Positions 43,027-53,262 are shown, numbered from the stretch's first letter. The stretch is DNA of 64,000 nucleotides from Asaia krungthepensis NRIC 0535 (GCF_025995175.1 NZ_BAPV01000012.1:62001-126000), one strand, 5' to 3'. Translations and numbers: made by a program. Notes: generated by a model not told the origin, from the letters alone.

Positions 43027-44971
43027 GGTTGCCGGCCTCCAGGACGCGATAAAGGGCCATGTTTTCCTCCACGCGCTGAATATAGGAGCGAGTCTCCTCA
43101 TAGGGCAGGCTCTCGATCCAGTCGATGAGGCCGTCCTGTGTCAGGGGTTGCGGCAAGGGCAGGCTTGCCAGCCACTGATCGGTGCGATGGGGTCCCGCAT
43201 TATAGGCAGACAGGACAAGTGGCACGACGTTGTCAAACCGAGCCAGAAGCTGTGCCAGATAGGTACGACCGAGGGTGAGGTTCGTTGCCGGATCGCGCAG
43301 ACCGCTGGCGCTGGTATCCAGCCCTGCCAGGCCGCCGCGACGTGCCACGTCCTTTGCCGTGCCGGTCTGGAGCTGCATCAGGCCGATCGCCTTGGCCGGG
43401 CTGACCACATGCGCATCGAAGCTGCTCTCCTGCCGCGCTACACCCAGCGCAAGGCCGCGCGGCAGGGCATCGCCCTCCGCCTGCGCGGCGTCAAGCACCG
43501 GCCAGCCTTCAGGATAGAGTGCGGAGCCGAGACGGCCGGTGCGGCGCGCCGCGAAAACGGCAGGCTCAAAGGAATCGATTGAGAGGGCAAAGCGCGCGAG
43601 AGCGGCCTGACCCGGCGCATCCTGGACCTGACTGTAGCCCAGCATCAGGAATTCGCGGGCGTGGTCGTCATCGCCACGCTCATGCAGCAGGCGTGCTGCC
43701 TCGACCAGATCGGCGCGCGAGACGGGTCCCGATGAAAGAGAGGGCAGGGTCCTGAGCGCGTTGTCGAGGCCGGGAACATCGCCACCATCGGGCAGGAGTG
43801 TATCTTCCCGTCCCGCCAGAGCTGCCAGCGCAAGCTGACCGTAATAGGTGGTGGGCATCGCCGCCGCCTGACGATACGCATTGCTGGCCTGTGCCGTGTT
43901 GCCCTCTGCAGCATAGGTGCGGCCAAGCCAGTACCAGCCCCGGCTTCTGGTGATGAGGCTGCTTTGCTTTGTGAGAGGCGCGAAGGCCTCGCGGGCCTGG
44001 GAGGGTTTTTTGAGGAAGCGCAGGTCGATCCAGCCACGCAGGAAACGGGCCTCGAGGCCCGCAGTGACAGCAGGCCCAAGCGTCACATCGTCCGCCAGAT
44101 CGCGGGCTTCGGGAACCGAACCCTGCATCAGCAGGGCACGGGCCAGACCAAGCCGTTCCGTCGTCCATTCCGGCGAGGGGGTATTTTTTTGCACCGCATA
44201 GCCGCTGGAGCGCCAGAGTGCATAGGCGCCCGCGAGATCACCCGAACGCCGCATCTGTCGCAGCCGGGCGAGAAGTATCTGCGGGTCTGACTGAAGTGAA
44301 GGAGGCAGTGAGACGAACTGAACCTCGGCATCCGGCGCGTTGGAGGCGAGAGCGATGAGGGTACTCGCCCGCGCCTGTCTGTCAGGGGCCAGCAGGGCTA
44401 TCTGCCTGTTTGCCGCCGAGAATTGCCTTGTGCGCAGTTGGCGCTGGAAGCGGGCCCAGTGGTCATCCTGTGTGAGTGATGCACTGTATTCCGCAAGGAT
44501 CAGGCTCAGGTCCGTCTCGCGATCGGCGCCATTGCGCCAGATACGCCTCGCCTGGCTGGCGGCGTCCGGGAGGAGGGTTGCACACCGTATGAATGCCTGA
44601 ACATTCGTGAGGGGCTCGCGCGGGCAGAGCTGCGGCAGCTCCGCGTCGCTCGCACGCGTGGCGAGTGCGGCCTGATAGCGTGCCATCATGGTGCCACGTT
44701 CAGGCCAGACCGGCGTGATGTCCAGGAAATCGGCATAGGCGCGCGCCGAAGGGGGTGTGCTGGCCTGTACCAGCGCGAGCCACATGTCGAGTCTGGTCGC
44801 GACATTGTCGATGCGCGTCGGGACCGCCGGGGCAGGGGCGTCCTGAGTGGTCTCGGCGGAAATCAGAGTCTCGCTTGCCGGGACGGCATTTTCTGGTTCC
44901 TGCGCCTGGGACGAACAACCGCCGAGGAGAAGGAAGGTGCCAGCCAGGAGGAGAGACTTAACCCGCGACAT
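43019..44971 (-). CDS. slt: Lytic transglycosylase lipoprotein (Slt70-like)
   Basis: This 650-residue murein hydrolase cleaves the glycan strands of peptidoglycan in the periplasm. It begins with a lipoprotein signal and lipobox LGGC (about residue 19). A long alpha-helical superhelical region rich in TPR-like repeats follows (WYWLGRTYAAEGNTAQASNAYRQAA). The SLT domain near residue 515 has catalytic glutamate in VARQESSFDAHVVSPAKAIGLMQL and later AYNAGPHRTDQWL and YIQRVEENMALYR. Size and order match soluble lytic transglycosylases with an added lipid anchor. It overlaps the TerC gene upstream by 14 bp and pncC downstream. Confidence 0.93.
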   Translation of the reverse strand: MSRVKSLLLAGTFLLLGGCSSQAQEPENAVPASETLISAETTQDAPAPAVPTRIDNVATRLDMWLALVQASTPPSARAYADFLDITPVWPERGTMMARYQAALATRASDAELPQLCPREPLTNVQAFIRCATLLPDAASQARRIWRNGADRETDLSLILAEYSASLTQDDHWARFQRQLRTRQFSAANRQIALLAPDRQARASTLIALASNAPDAEVQFVSLPPSLQSDPQILLARLRQMRRSGDLAGAYALWRSSGYAVQKNTPSPEWTTERLGLARALLMQGSVPEARDLADDVTLGPAVTAGLEARFLRGWIDLRFLKKPSQAREAFAPLTKQSSLITRSRGWYWLGRTYAAEGNTAQASNAYRQAAAMPTTYYGQLALAALAGREDTLLPDGGDVPGLDNALRTLPSLSSGPVSRADLVEAARLLHERGDDDHAREFLMLGYSQVQDAPGQAALARFALSIDSFEPAVFAARRTGRLGSALYPEGWPVLDAAQAEGDALPRGLALGVARQESSFDAHVVSPAKAIGLMQLQTGTAKDVARRGGLAGLDTSASGLRDPATNLTLGRTYLAQLLARFDNVVPLVLSAYNAGPHRTDQWLASLPLPQPLTQDGLIDWIESLPYEETRSYIQRVEENMALYRVLEAGNHG

Positions 44972-45554
44972 GATGGACCACCTCGATACTTCCCTTGTAG
45001 ATCAGTTCGCACGCAACGAACGCGACGATTGCCAGGCCGAACCACGCGATCCAGCGATAGCGTTCGAGCAGCCGTGCAACGAGTGTTGCCGCCACCCCCA
45101 TCAGCACGACCGAAAAAGCGAGACCAGTCACAAGCACGTATGGGTGGCCCAGCGAGGCACCGGCTACTGCCAGGACATTATCGAGACTCATGGAGAGATC
45201 GGCGAGGATGATGCGGAAAATGGCCTGGCCGAGTGTGCCCGATTTCGCCTCTCCCTCGGCCACCTCCGGGTGACGCATCTCCTGATACATTTTCCAGCAC
45301 ACCCAGAGCAGGAGCAGCCCGCCTGCAAGGGTGAGACCGATCACGGCCAGAAGTTTCGATGCGACAAGCGCAAGCACGATCCGCATGAGCGCCGCGCTTG
45401 CTACGCCGACGATGATCGCCTTGCGTCTCTGGGCTGCAGGCAGACCGCGGACGACCATGCCGATCACCACCGCATTGTCTCCGGCGAGGGTGATATCGAT
45501 CATGACAACCTGGGCGAGCGCGATCAGGGCATGCCAGGTGAGATCAGGCGCCAC
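44958..45554 (-). CDS. TerC/YjbE family integral membrane protein
   Basis: This protein of about 198 residues has seven hydrophobic segments and the TerC core: IALAQVVMIDITLAGDNAVVIGMV with its paired acidic residues, LPAAQRRKAIIVGV, and LADLSMSLDNVLAVAGAS. Family members are linked to export of manganese or to metal and acid tolerance; the exact ion is not clear here. GTG at 45554 is preferred because GGAGG lies five bases upstream and the family domain starts there. The frame runs 50 codons further to an ATG that overlaps the purB start region and gives a non-conserved extension. Confidence 0.85.
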   Translation of the reverse strand: MAPDLTWHALIALAQVVMIDITLAGDNAVVIGMVVRGLPAAQRRKAIIVGVASAALMRIVLALVASKLLAVIGLTLAGGLLLLWVCWKMYQEMRHPEVAEGEAKSGTLGQAIFRIILADLSMSLDNVLAVAGASLGHPYVLVTGLAFSVVLMGVAATLVARLLERYRWIAWFGLAIVAFVACELIYKGSIEVVHHVAG

Positions 45555-45702
45555 ATCATCCTCCAATTCGATAGATCGGCGAAAGCCTAGAGAAAGCCTC
45601 GGGGCAGCGCAATTGAGCGGGATGACAAGGACGGTATTCGCGCGCGCCGAGTTGAGGTAAGAGGAGCGCAATTCGTGTCCCAGAGATTCCAGGAGCCAAG
45701 CC

Positions 45703-47034
45703 ATGGTACCTCGCTACAGCCGCCCCGAAATGACCGCCATCTGGTCACCCACCAATCGCTACCGTATCTGGTTCGAAATCGAGGCTCTGGCCTGCGAGGC
45801 GATGGCCGAACTGGGCGACATGCCGAAAGAGGCGGCTGCAGTCATCCGTGAGCGCGGCGATGCCGCCATGGCGGCTTTCTCGGACGCCGATGTCGCGCGG
45901 ATTGACGAGATCGAGGCCGTGACCCGTCACGATGTGATCGCGTTTCTGACTTGGCTGGCCGAGAAGATCGGTCCCGAGAGCCGTTTCGTGCATCTGGGCA
46001 TGACCTCCTCCGACGTGCTCGACACGTGTTTCTCGGTGCAGCTCGTGCAGGCGACCGATCTTCTGCTGAAAGATATCGATGCGGTTCTGGCTGCATTGAA
46101 GAAGCAGGCTTTCGCGCACAAGAATACGGTCACGATCGGGCGCTCGCACGCCATTCACGCCGAGCCCACGAGCTTTGGTCTCAAGATCGCCGGACATTAT
46201 GCCGAGTTCGCGCGCAACCGCGAGCGTCTGCTCGTGGCCCGCAAGGAGATCGCGATCTGTGCCATTTCGGGTGCGGTCGGCACCTATGCGCATATCGACC
46301 CGCGCGTGGAGGAATTCGTTGCGGCTCGTCTGGGGCTGGCGGCCGAGGACGTTTCAACCCAGGTCATTCCCCGTGACCGTCATGCCGCGTTCTTCTGCGC
46401 CCTGGGCGTGATCGCCAGCGGTATCGAGCGTCTGGCTGTTGAGGTGCGTCATCTGCAGCGTTCGGAAGTGCGCGAGGCAGAGGAATTCTTCCATCCGGGC
46501 CAGAAGGGCAGCTCGGCCATGCCGCACAAGCGCAACCCGGTGCTCTCCGAGAACCTGACGGGTCTGGCGCGTCTGGTGCGGTCGCATGTCGTACCGGCAC
46601 TTGAGAACGTTGCTCTGTGGCATGAGCGCGATATCAGCCACTCCTCCGTCGAACGGAATATCGGTCCGGATGCGACGGTAGGGCTCGATTTTGCCCTGAT
46701 GCGTCTGGCCGGGATGATGGACAAGCTCGTGGTCTATCCGGAGCGCATGATGGCCAATCTCGAATCGCTGGGTGGCGTGGTCCATTCCGGGGAGGTGCTG
46801 CTCGCCCTCGCGCGCTCGGGCATCTCGCGGGAGGACGCCTATCGCATCGTTCAGCGTAACGCGATGGAGACGTGGACGAAGCTGGGCGCGCCCGATGGTC
46901 GCAGCTTCCGTGAGAATCTGGAGCAGGACCCGGAGGTTGCCGGTCGCGTGGACTCGACGGTGCTGGATGAGGCCATGGACAGCACACGACATCTTGTTGC
47001 GGTAGACCGCATCTATGACAAGATTTTTGGTTAA
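45703..47034 (+). CDS. purB: Adenylosuccinate lyase
   Basis: This 443-residue cytosolic enzyme of purine synthesis splits SAICAR to AICAR and adenylosuccinate to AMP, releasing fumarate. The fumarase-superfamily signature GSSAMPHKRNP lies near residue 268, and SSDVLDT, TIGRSHAIHAEPTSFG and the RDISHSSVERN segment supply other active-site residues. Length is typical of the bacterial type with 430-450 residues. It is divergent from the terC gene and lies in the same orientation as, but separate from, the purC-purL operon 1.6 kb downstream. Confidence 0.97.
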   Translation: MVPRYSRPEMTAIWSPTNRYRIWFEIEALACEAMAELGDMPKEAAAVIRERGDAAMAAFSDADVARIDEIEAVTRHDVIAFLTWLAEKIGPESRFVHLGMTSSDVLDTCFSVQLVQATDLLLKDIDAVLAALKKQAFAHKNTVTIGRSHAIHAEPTSFGLKIAGHYAEFARNRERLLVARKEIAICAISGAVGTYAHIDPRVEEFVAARLGLAAEDVSTQVIPRDRHAAFFCALGVIASGIERLAVEVRHLQRSEVREAEEFFHPGQKGSSAMPHKRNPVLSENLTGLARLVRSHVVPALENVALWHERDISHSSVERNIGPDATVGLDFALMRLAGMMDKLVVYPERMMANLESLGGVVHSGEVLLALARSGISREDAYRIVQRNAMETWTKLGAPDGRSFRENLEQDPEVAGRVDSTVLDEAMDSTRHLVAVDRIYDKIFG

Positions 47035-47132
47035 CTTCCCACATTGTGTGTTGACCTTGTGGGGGCATAGTGTGGAAGTAACGTGTTTGTAATCTCAAGC
47101 ACGTTCACCTGGATCAGGACGAAAGCTCACCA

Positions 47133-48521
47133 ATGGCTTCCACACCGCGCCCGCGAGGGCATGCACTCACTAACTTTATCGCCGTGATTGCGGCGACCGG
47201 TGGTCTCCTTTTCGGTTATGACACCGGCATCATCTCGGCGGCGCTGCTTCAGCTCACCCCCCAGTTCCAGCTGACCACGGAAAGCGCCGAGATCGTGACC
47301 TCGGCCGTCATCCTCGGCGCCCTTATCGGGTGCATCAGTGCCGCGCCGCTCTCTGATAAGCTTGGTCGCCGCCGCACGATCATTGCGGCGGCCACGCTGT
47401 TCCTGATCGGCACCGTGATTGTCACCTTTGCGCATTCTGTTGCCGTCCTGACTTTCGCCCGCCTGATCCTCGGTCTGGCAATTGGCGCGTCTTCACAGAT
47501 CGTACCGATCTATATTGCCGAGATCGCCCCTCCCGAGCGTCGCGGCTCGCTCGTGGTCGCGTTCCAGTTCGCCATTGCTTTCGGCCAGCTGATCTCGTTC
47601 ATCACCGGCTATGTCCTGCAGGATTACTCCTGGCGTCTGATGTTCGGTCTGGGTGTGATCCCGGCCGTGATCCTGTTTGTCGGTATGCTGTTCCTGCCTA
47701 ACAGCCCGCGCTGGCTGGCCATGCAGGGCGAATTCGAACGCGCGCGTCAGGTTCTGCGCAGCGTGCGTCGTACGGATGCCGAAGCCGATCGCGAATTGCA
47801 GGAAATCCAGGACCAGCATGACGAGAAGGCGCCGCTTTCCGAAGTGTTCAAGCCCTGGGTCCGCCCGGCTACCATCGCCGCCGTTGGTATCGCTCTTCTC
47901 TGCCAGCTCACGGGTATCAACGCCGTGATGTATTATGCGCCGACCATCTTCGCCGATGCCGGATTCGGCCAGTCTTCCGCGCTGCTGACCTCGGTTGCTG
48001 TCGGCGTGTCCATGGTTGGTACGGTGGCGTTCGGTGGCTGGGCAGTCGATGCCTGGGGCCGTCGCACCCTGATGCTTCGCCTGATCCCGGGGGCCGTTGT
48101 GTCTCTCGTCCTGCTTGGCTTCATGTTCTTCACCGGCCAGACTCATGGCTGGGGCGCTTTCGTGACCGCTGCTGCCGTCGTCGGCTACGTCGTGTTCAAC
48201 GTGGGCAGTCTCTCGGTGGCCATCTGGCTCGTGGGAGCAGAAGTGTTTCCGCTTTCCTGCCGTGGCACGGGCATGAGCCTTGTCGCAGCCAGCCATTGGG
48301 GCGCTGATCTGATCATCTCGCTCACCACGCTCAGCATGGTGAAGGCGCTGGGTGCAGGCGGCACGTTCTGGCTGTTTGCAGCCGTGAACGCTGTCTCCTT
48401 CTTCTTCGTGCTGCGCTATGTGCCCGAAACGCGCGGTCGCTCGCTCGAGGAACTCGAGGCTTCCCTGCGCAACGGCACTTTCGCACCGGTTGCCCATGAA
48501 AAGGCTGCCGCCGCACAGTAA
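47133..48521 (+). CDS. MFS sugar porter (GalP/XylE-like)
   Basis: This 462-residue inner-membrane transporter has twelve helices and the sugar-porter signatures: GGLLFGYDTGIISAAL near residue 23, DKLGRRRTIIA between helices 2 and 3, PIYIAEIAPPERRG after helix 4, and PETRGRSLEELE near the C-terminus. QLTGINAVMYYAPTIF in helix 7 is the sugar-binding segment. It likely imports a hexose or pentose with protons; the exact sugar is not determinable. It lies between purB and purC in the same direction but appears functionally separate, ending before two hairpins. Confidence 0.93.
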   Translation: MASTPRPRGHALTNFIAVIAATGGLLFGYDTGIISAALLQLTPQFQLTTESAEIVTSAVILGALIGCISAAPLSDKLGRRRTIIAAATLFLIGTVIVTFAHSVAVLTFARLILGLAIGASSQIVPIYIAEIAPPERRGSLVVAFQFAIAFGQLISFITGYVLQDYSWRLMFGLGVIPAVILFVGMLFLPNSPRWLAMQGEFERARQVLRSVRRTDAEADRELQEIQDQHDEKAPLSEVFKPWVRPATIAAVGIALLCQLTGINAVMYYAPTIFADAGFGQSSALLTSVAVGVSMVGTVAFGGWAVDAWGRRTLMLRLIPGAVVSLVLLGFMFFTGQTHGWGAFVTAAAVVGYVVFNVGSLSVAIWLVGAEVFPLSCRGTGMSLVAASHWGADLIISLTTLSMVKALGAGGTFWLFAAVNAVSFFFVLRYVPETRGRSLEELEASLRNGTFAPVAHEKAAAAQ

Positions 48522-48534
48522 GCTCCGGCGCATC

Positions 48535-48619
48535 TCCCGGTCGTAAAGACCGGGACGATCATGGGTATGAACGGCGTTGCTCCGCTGCTATATGCGGGAC
48601 AACGCCGTTCACCGTTTTT
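48535..48619 (+). terminator. Two tandem hairpins, the second followed by a T-run, ahead of purC
   Basis: TCCCGGTC (48535-48542) pairs with GACCGGGA (48548-48555). GAACGGCGTTG (48569-48579) pairs perfectly with CAACGCCGTTC (48600-48610), and five T follow at 48615-48619. The second is a good intrinsic terminator. It ends only 12 bases before the purC start, so it either terminates the sugar-porter transcript or acts as a purC leader attenuator. Confidence 0.7.
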
Positions 48620-48630
48620 GAAAGATCGTC

Positions 48631-49395
48631 ATGGCACGCCGTCGTCAGCTCTATGAAGGAAAAGCCAAGATCCTGTTCGAGGGGCCCGAGCCCGGCACGC
48701 TCGTGCAGTATTTCAAGGATGACGCCTCCGCCGGCAATGGCGTGAAGAAGGGCATCATCACCGGCAAGGGCGTGCTGAACAATCGGATCAGCGAGCACCT
48801 GATGCTCCGGCTGCATGAAATTGGCATTCCGACGCATTTCGTTCGCCGCCTCAACATGCGCGAGCAGCTGATCCGCGAAGTCGAGATCATCCCCCTCGAA
48901 GTGGTGGTCCGCAATGTTGCAGCGGGCTCGATCGCCAAGCGTCTTGGCCTCGCGGAAGGGACGCGTCTGCCCCGCTCCATTCTTGAATATTACTACAAGA
49001 ACGATGCGCTGAACGACCCCATGGTGTCGGAAGAGCATGTCACGGCATTCGGTTGGGCCAATGCCCAGGATCTCGATGAGATCAATGCCTACGCCCTGCG
49101 CACCAATGATTTTCTCACCGGTATGTTTCAGGGGATCGGCATCCAGCTTGTCGATTTCAAGCTGGAATTCGGCCGTCTGTGGGAAAATGACGAGATGCGT
49201 ATCGTTCTCGCCGATGAAATCTCTCCCGATAATTGCCGCCTGTGGGACACCAAGACGAGCGAGAAGCTCGACAAGGACCGTTTCCGCCGGGATATGGGCC
49301 GTGTCGAGGAAGCGTATCAGGAAGTCGCCCGCCGCCTTGGAATTCTGCCTGAGGCAGGCAATGGCGATCTCAAAGGACCGGAGGTCATGCAATGA
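48631..49395 (+). CDS. purC: SAICAR synthetase
   Basis: This 254-residue enzyme joins CAIR and aspartate in the eighth step of IMP synthesis. Signatures are [34 protein letters not shown] with the ATP-binding loop, [32 protein letters not shown], and [14 protein letters not shown]. Length is normal. It is the first gene of a run of overlapping genes, purC-purS-rap1a-purQ-purL, then bolA. Its stop overlaps purS by four bases. Confidence 0.97.
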   Translation: MARRRQLYEGKAKILFEGPEPGTLVQYFKDDASAGNGVKKGIITGKGVLNNRISEHLMLRLHEIGIPTHFVRRLNMREQLIREVEIIPLEVVVRNVAAGSIAKRLGLAEGTRLPRSILEYYYKNDALNDPMVSEEHVTAFGWANAQDLDEINAYALRTNDFLTGMFQGIGIQLVDFKLEFGRLWENDEMRIVLADEISPDNCRLWDTKTSEKLDKDRFRRDMGRVEEAYQEVARRLGILPEAGNGDLKGPEVMQ

Positions 49396-49634
49396 AAATT
49401 CGCGTCAATGTCATGCTGAAGGAAGGCGTGCTCGATCCCCAGGGCAAGGCCATCGGTCACGCCCTTGAGGTGCTGGGCTTTGCCAATGTCGGTGAAGTGC
49501 GCGTGGGCAAGACCATGGAGCTCGAGATCGCGACTGACGACCGCGAAAAGGCTCTCGCCCAGGGTGAGGCCATGGCGCGTGAACTCCTCGCCAATCTCGT
49601 GATCGAGGATTTTGCCGTCGAGGTCGTTGGATGA
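49392..49634 (+). CDS. purS: FGAM synthase subunit PurS
   Basis: This 80-residue protein is the small structural subunit of the three-part PurLQS formylglycinamidine ribonucleotide synthase. It starts [20 protein letters not shown] and contains [15 protein letters not shown], as typical PurS does. It bridges PurL and PurQ and helps channel ammonia. Its ATG overlaps the purC stop, and its stop overlaps the next gene, which codes for a secreted Rap1a-like protein. Confidence 0.96.
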   Translation: MKIRVNVMLKEGVLDPQGKAIGHALEVLGFANVGEVRVGKTMELEIATDDREKALAQGEAMARELLANLVIEDFAVEVVG

Positions 49635-50032
49635 TCCGCAAGCTGGCTCTTCTGGCGGTAGTCGCTCTTGCGCTGCCCGTGGGCGGTCTGGCCGGTACGG
49701 CTCAGGCCGATGAGCATCGCCTCTCTTCCATGCAGGCGGGTCGTTTCGGCGCCATCTGCTCCAAGCCGCAGGGCAAGGCCGTGTGCGACGCCTATATCGC
49801 GGGCATGGCCGATTCAGGGGCGTTATCTGCCCTGAACGCCAAAAGCTCTGGCGATGGCGCGGCCGTTGTCGGGTTCTGCGTGCCGGATGCCGAAACGACG
49901 GATGCCATACGTGGCAAGGTCCTGTCCTGGCTGAAAAGCCATCAGGACGTGCTGAAATTCCCGGTTGGCAAATCCGTATTCGCTGCTCTGCACGAGGCCT
50001 ATCCGTGTTCGGGCCAGGGAGGAAAGCCATGA
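49631..50032 (+). CDS. Rap1a/Tai-like secreted protein inside the purine operon
   Basis: This 133-residue protein has a signal peptide ([20 protein letters not shown], cut near AQA) and a helical domain with four cysteines that fits the Rap1a/Tai (PF18602) fold: [65 protein letters not shown]. The founding Rap1a proteins are immunity proteins against periplasmic type VI amidase effectors, but most family members have no known role. It overlaps purS and purQ by four bases on either side, so it is translated with them although its product is exported. No effector gene is nearby. Confidence 0.8.
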   Translation: MIRKLALLAVVALALPVGGLAGTAQADEHRLSSMQAGRFGAICSKPQGKAVCDAYIAGMADSGALSALNAKSSGDGAAVVGFCVPDAETTDAIRGKVLSWLKSHQDVLKFPVGKSVFAALHEAYPCSGQGGKP

Positions 50033-50730
50033 AGGCCGGTATCGTCGTTTTCCCCGGCACGAACCGTGAGCGCGACATGGAGCAGGCGCTCCGTCTCGTC
50101 AGCGGCAAGGCGCCCACCATGCTCTGGCATCGTGACACCAGCCTGCCTGATCTCGATCTGATCGTCCTGCCAGGCGGGTTCAGCTTCGGCGATTATCTGC
50201 GTTCGGGCGCCATGGGCGCGCACTCGCCCATCCTGCGTGAGGTTCGTGCCTTCGCCGAACGGGGCGGGTATGTGCTGGGCGTTTGCAACGGCTTCCAGAT
50301 CCTGACCGAAGCCCAGCTTCTGCCCGGAGCGCTGTTGCGCAATGCCGGGATGCGGTTTCTCTCGCAGGACGGGTTCCTGCGTGTTGAAACGCAGGATACG
50401 GCTTTCACGCGCGACTGGGCGAAGGGCGATGTGTTCCGTGCGCCTCTCGCTCATGGCGATGGCAATTACACGGCTTCCGAAGCCGAACTTGACCGCCTTG
50501 AGGGCGAGGACCGCGTGGCCTTCCGCTATGTCTGTGCGCAAGGCACGCTCGATGCCGCCAATCGCTTGAGCAATCCCAATGGCAGCCAGCGCTCGATCGC
50601 GGGCATCCTGAGCGCCAATAAGCGCGTCTGCGGTCTGATGCCCCATCCTGAAAACCTGGTCGATCCCGATCTTGGCGCGACAGATGGCGTGCCGCTGTTC
50701 TCGGGTCTGGTGAAGAGTCTCGTCGCATGA
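50029..50730 (+). CDS. purQ: FGAM synthase glutaminase subunit PurQ
   Basis: This 233-residue class I glutamine amidotransferase supplies ammonia to PurL. It starts [17 protein letters not shown] and has [17 protein letters not shown], the nucleophile cysteine in [11 protein letters not shown], and the His-x-Glu pair in LMPHPEN near the C-terminus. The start at 50029 is supported by GGGAGGA and by the ATGA overlap with the preceding stop; the open frame also continues upstream but is not conserved. The stop overlaps purL by four bases. Confidence 0.97.
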   Translation: MKAGIVVFPGTNRERDMEQALRLVSGKAPTMLWHRDTSLPDLDLIVLPGGFSFGDYLRSGAMGAHSPILREVRAFAERGGYVLGVCNGFQILTEAQLLPGALLRNAGMRFLSQDGFLRVETQDTAFTRDWAKGDVFRAPLAHGDGNYTASEAELDRLEGEDRVAFRYVCAQGTLDAANRLSNPNGSQRSIAGILSANKRVCGLMPHPENLVDPDLGATDGVPLFSGLVKSLVA

Positions 50731-52925
50731 GCATGATCGTCAACGCTGAACTCGCCGCCCGCTTCGGTCTCTCCGCTGAGGAATACCAGAAGGTTCTGGA
50801 CATCATGGGCCGCGTGCCGAGCCTGACAGAGCTCGGCATCTTCTCGGTCATGTGGTCCGAGCATTGTTCCTACAAATCCTCACGCGTGCATCTCAAGACC
50901 CTGCCGACGACGGCTCCCTGGGTGATCCATGGTCCGGGTGAGAATGCCGGTGTGGTCGATATCGGTGACGGGCTCGCCGCCGTCTTCAAGATGGAGAGCC
51001 ATAATCATCCTTCCTTCATCGAGCCCTATCAGGGTGCGGCGACAGGTGTGGGCGGCATCCTGCGTGATGTCTTCACCATGGGTGCGCGCCCCGTCGCCAA
51101 CCTGAACGCGTTGCGCTTCGGCGATCCGTCTCTTCCGGTGACGCAGCGTGTGATCGATGGCGTCGTCCGCGGGATTGGTGGCTATGGCAATTGCGTGGGC
51201 GTGCCCACGGTCGGTGGCGAAATCAATTTCCATCCGGCCTATAATGGCAACCCGCTCGTCAACGCCATGACGGTGGGCATCGCCCGTCAGGATCGCATCT
51301 TCCTCTCGGCCGCTGCCGGGATCGGGAATCCGGTGGTCTATGTCGGCTCCAAGACCGGGCGTGATGGCATCCATGGTGCCACCATGTCGTCGGCGGAATT
51401 CGATGAACACGCGGCCTCGAAGCGCCCGACAGTGCAGGTGGGCGACCCGTTCACCGAGAAGCTGCTGATCGAGGCATGCCTCGAACTGATGGCGACCGAC
51501 GCGATTGTGGCTATTCAGGACATGGGCGCAGCCGGTCTGACCTCCTCTGCCGTTGAAATGGCAGGCAAGGGCGGGGTGGGTATCGAGCTCGATCTGGACA
51601 AGGTGCCGCAGCGCGAAACCGGCATGACGGCCTATGAGATGATGCTGTCCGAGAGCCAGGAGCGTATGCTCATGGTGCTCAAGCCCGAACGCACCGACGT
51701 GGCCCGTGCCATTTTCGAGAAGTGGGACCTCGATTTCGCGATCGTGGGCGTGCTGACCGACACGGCGCATATTACGGTCAAGCATCTTGGCAAGACGGAA
51801 GCCGATATCCCGCTGGCGCCGCTCGCTGATGAGGCGCCTCTCTATCACCGCCCGATGACCCATGCAGAAAAGCCGGGTCGTCTGGGTACGGTGGCCGATC
51901 CCGCGGGGGTGGAACACGCCCTGCTGACCCTGCTGGCCTGCCCGGATCTCGCCTCGCGCGCCTGGGTGTGGAACCAGTATGACAGCGGTGTGGGGGGCCA
52001 GACCGCACGCCGTCCTGGCGCAGCTGACGCCGCCATCGTGCGCGTTGAGGGCACGAAGCGCGGTCTTGCCATGACCACGGATTGTACCCCGCGCTATTGT
52101 CAGGCCGATCCTCATGCAGGTGGCGCTCAGGCGGTCGCGGAAGCATGGCGCAATATCACGGCAACAGGTGCCCTGCCTCTGGCCGTGACGGATAACCTGA
52201 ATTTCGGCAATCCCGAGAAGCCGGAAATCATGGGTCAGTTTGCCGATGCCATCAAGGGCATGGGCGAAGCCTGCCGTGCGCTCGACTTCCCGGTCGTGAG
52301 CGGCAATGTCTCGCTCTATAACCAGACGAGCCATCCGAGTGGTCTGTCGCAGCCGATCCTGCCGACCCCCGCCATTGGCGCGATCGGTGTGATCGACGAT
52401 GTAAGCAAGGCCATCGGTCTTGGCATGCCCGAGCACTGCGAGCTTGTGCTGATCGGTGAAATCCGCGGCGAACTCGGTCAGTCGCTCTGGTTGCGCGAGA
52501 TCTGTCACCGCGAAGACGGCGCCCCGCCCGTCATCGATCTTCATGCTGAGCGCCGCAACGGCGACTTCGTACGCAAGATGATCGGGGAAGGGCGCGTCGA
52601 GGCCTGTCACGACATCGCCGATGGGGGCTTGCTGGTTACTGTTGCAGAGATGGTCATGGCCAGTGGCGTAGGGTGTCATCTTGACAAGCCACATTATGGC
52701 ACGAGCCTGCACGCCTTCTATTTCGGTGAGGATCAGGCCTGCTACGTGATTGCCACCAAGCACGCTGCGGCCCTGATCGATGCGGCAGAGAAGGCCCATG
52801 TTCCTGTGCGCCATCTGGGTCGCACGGGGGGTGATGCTCTGGTTCTGACCGATGGTATGTCGCTCTCGGCCGAGCGTATGCGCAAGGTCAATGCCGAGTT
52901 CTTCCCCAAGCTGATGGAGCGCTGA
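50727..52925 (+). CDS. purL: FGAM synthase subunit PurL
   Basis: This 732-residue ATP-dependent synthase converts FGAR to FGAM, using ammonia from PurQ. It is the small PurL type that works with PurS and PurQ. Landmarks are [16 protein letters not shown] near residue 34, [49 protein letters not shown] and [10 protein letters not shown] second AIRS-like half contains [31 protein letters not shown] and SGNVSLYNQ. Overlap with purQ and a 3-bp gap to bolA indicate a single transcript. Confidence 0.97.
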   Translation: MSMIVNAELAARFGLSAEEYQKVLDIMGRVPSLTELGIFSVMWSEHCSYKSSRVHLKTLPTTAPWVIHGPGENAGVVDIGDGLAAVFKMESHNHPSFIEPYQGAATGVGGILRDVFTMGARPVANLNALRFGDPSLPVTQRVIDGVVRGIGGYGNCVGVPTVGGEINFHPAYNGNPLVNAMTVGIARQDRIFLSAAAGIGNPVVYVGSKTGRDGIHGATMSSAEFDEHAASKRPTVQVGDPFTEKLLIEACLELMATDAIVAIQDMGAAGLTSSAVEMAGKGGVGIELDLDKVPQRETGMTAYEMMLSESQERMLMVLKPERTDVARAIFEKWDLDFAIVGVLTDTAHITVKHLGKTEADIPLAPLADEAPLYHRPMTHAEKPGRLGTVADPAGVEHALLTLLACPDLASRAWVWNQYDSGVGGQTARRPGAADAAIVRVEGTKRGLAMTTDCTPRYCQADPHAGGAQAVAEAWRNITATGALPLAVTDNLNFGNPEKPEIMGQFADAIKGMGEACRALDFPVVSGNVSLYNQTSHPSGLSQPILPTPAIGAIGVIDDVSKAIGLGMPEHCELVLIGEIRGELGQSLWLREICHREDGAPPVIDLHAERRNGDFVRKMIGEGRVEACHDIADGGLLVTVAEMVMASGVGCHLDKPHYGTSLHAFYFGEDQACYVIATKHAAALIDAAEKAHVPVRHLGRTGGDALVLTDGMSLSAERMRKVNAEFFPKLMER

Positions 52926-52928
52926 CCC

Positions 52929-53159
52929 ATGCCGATGAGTGCTGAGGAAATCGAGCGTACGATCAAGGCTGCCCTGCCTGACGCCAAGATTGAGATCCAT
53001 GATCTCGCCGGGGATGGCGATCATTATGCTGCCACCGTGACCAGCTCCGCTTTTGCGGGGCTGCCACGGGTGCGCCAGCACAAGCTGGTTTATGACGCCT
53101 TTGGGGGGCGTATGGGTACGGAGCTGCATGCGCTGGCTCTGAAGACCCAGACACCCTGA
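52929..53159 (+). CDS. bolA: BolA family protein
   Basis: This 76-residue protein has the BolA fold, a class II KH-like domain. It contains KIEIHDLAGDGDHYAATVTSSAFAGLPRVRQHKLVYDAFG and a C-terminal histidine in ELHALAL. The conserved histidines can help to bind a [2Fe-2S] cluster together with a monothiol glutaredoxin. The gene for such a glutaredoxin follows directly, which supports the pairing. It lies three bases after purL, so it is probably read from the purine transcript as well as linked in function to grxD. Confidence 0.93.
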   Translation: MPMSAEEIERTIKAALPDAKIEIHDLAGDGDHYAATVTSSAFAGLPRVRQHKLVYDAFGGRMGTELHALALKTQTP

Positions 53160-53188
53160 GGCGCTGACTACGCCCGTATATTAACCCC

Positions 53189-53218
53189 CTGACAATAGAG
53201 ACCGGTTGGGTCTATAAT
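53189..53218 (+). promoter_or_regulatory. Sigma70-type promoter of grxD
   Basis: CTGACA (53189-53194) and TATAAT (53213-53218) are separated by 18 bp. The -10 element is a perfect consensus, and the grxD start lies 45 bp downstream of it. This gives grxD expression independent of the purine operon. Confidence 0.8.
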
Positions 53219-53262
53219 CTCACGACGATAGACCCAGCGCGTTTTGCGCACAGGAGAGACCC

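Noticed and set aside
47035..47100. Imperfect inverted repeat (ACTTCC ... GGAAGT) after purB as an operator
   Set aside because: The arms match only after a gap, and the likely role is an ordinary transcript end; too weak to list.
50880..53129. A 749-codon minus-strand frame opposite purL
   Set aside because: It is a long antisense shadow produced by the codon bias of purL; purL is unambiguous and the shadow has no protein-like motifs.
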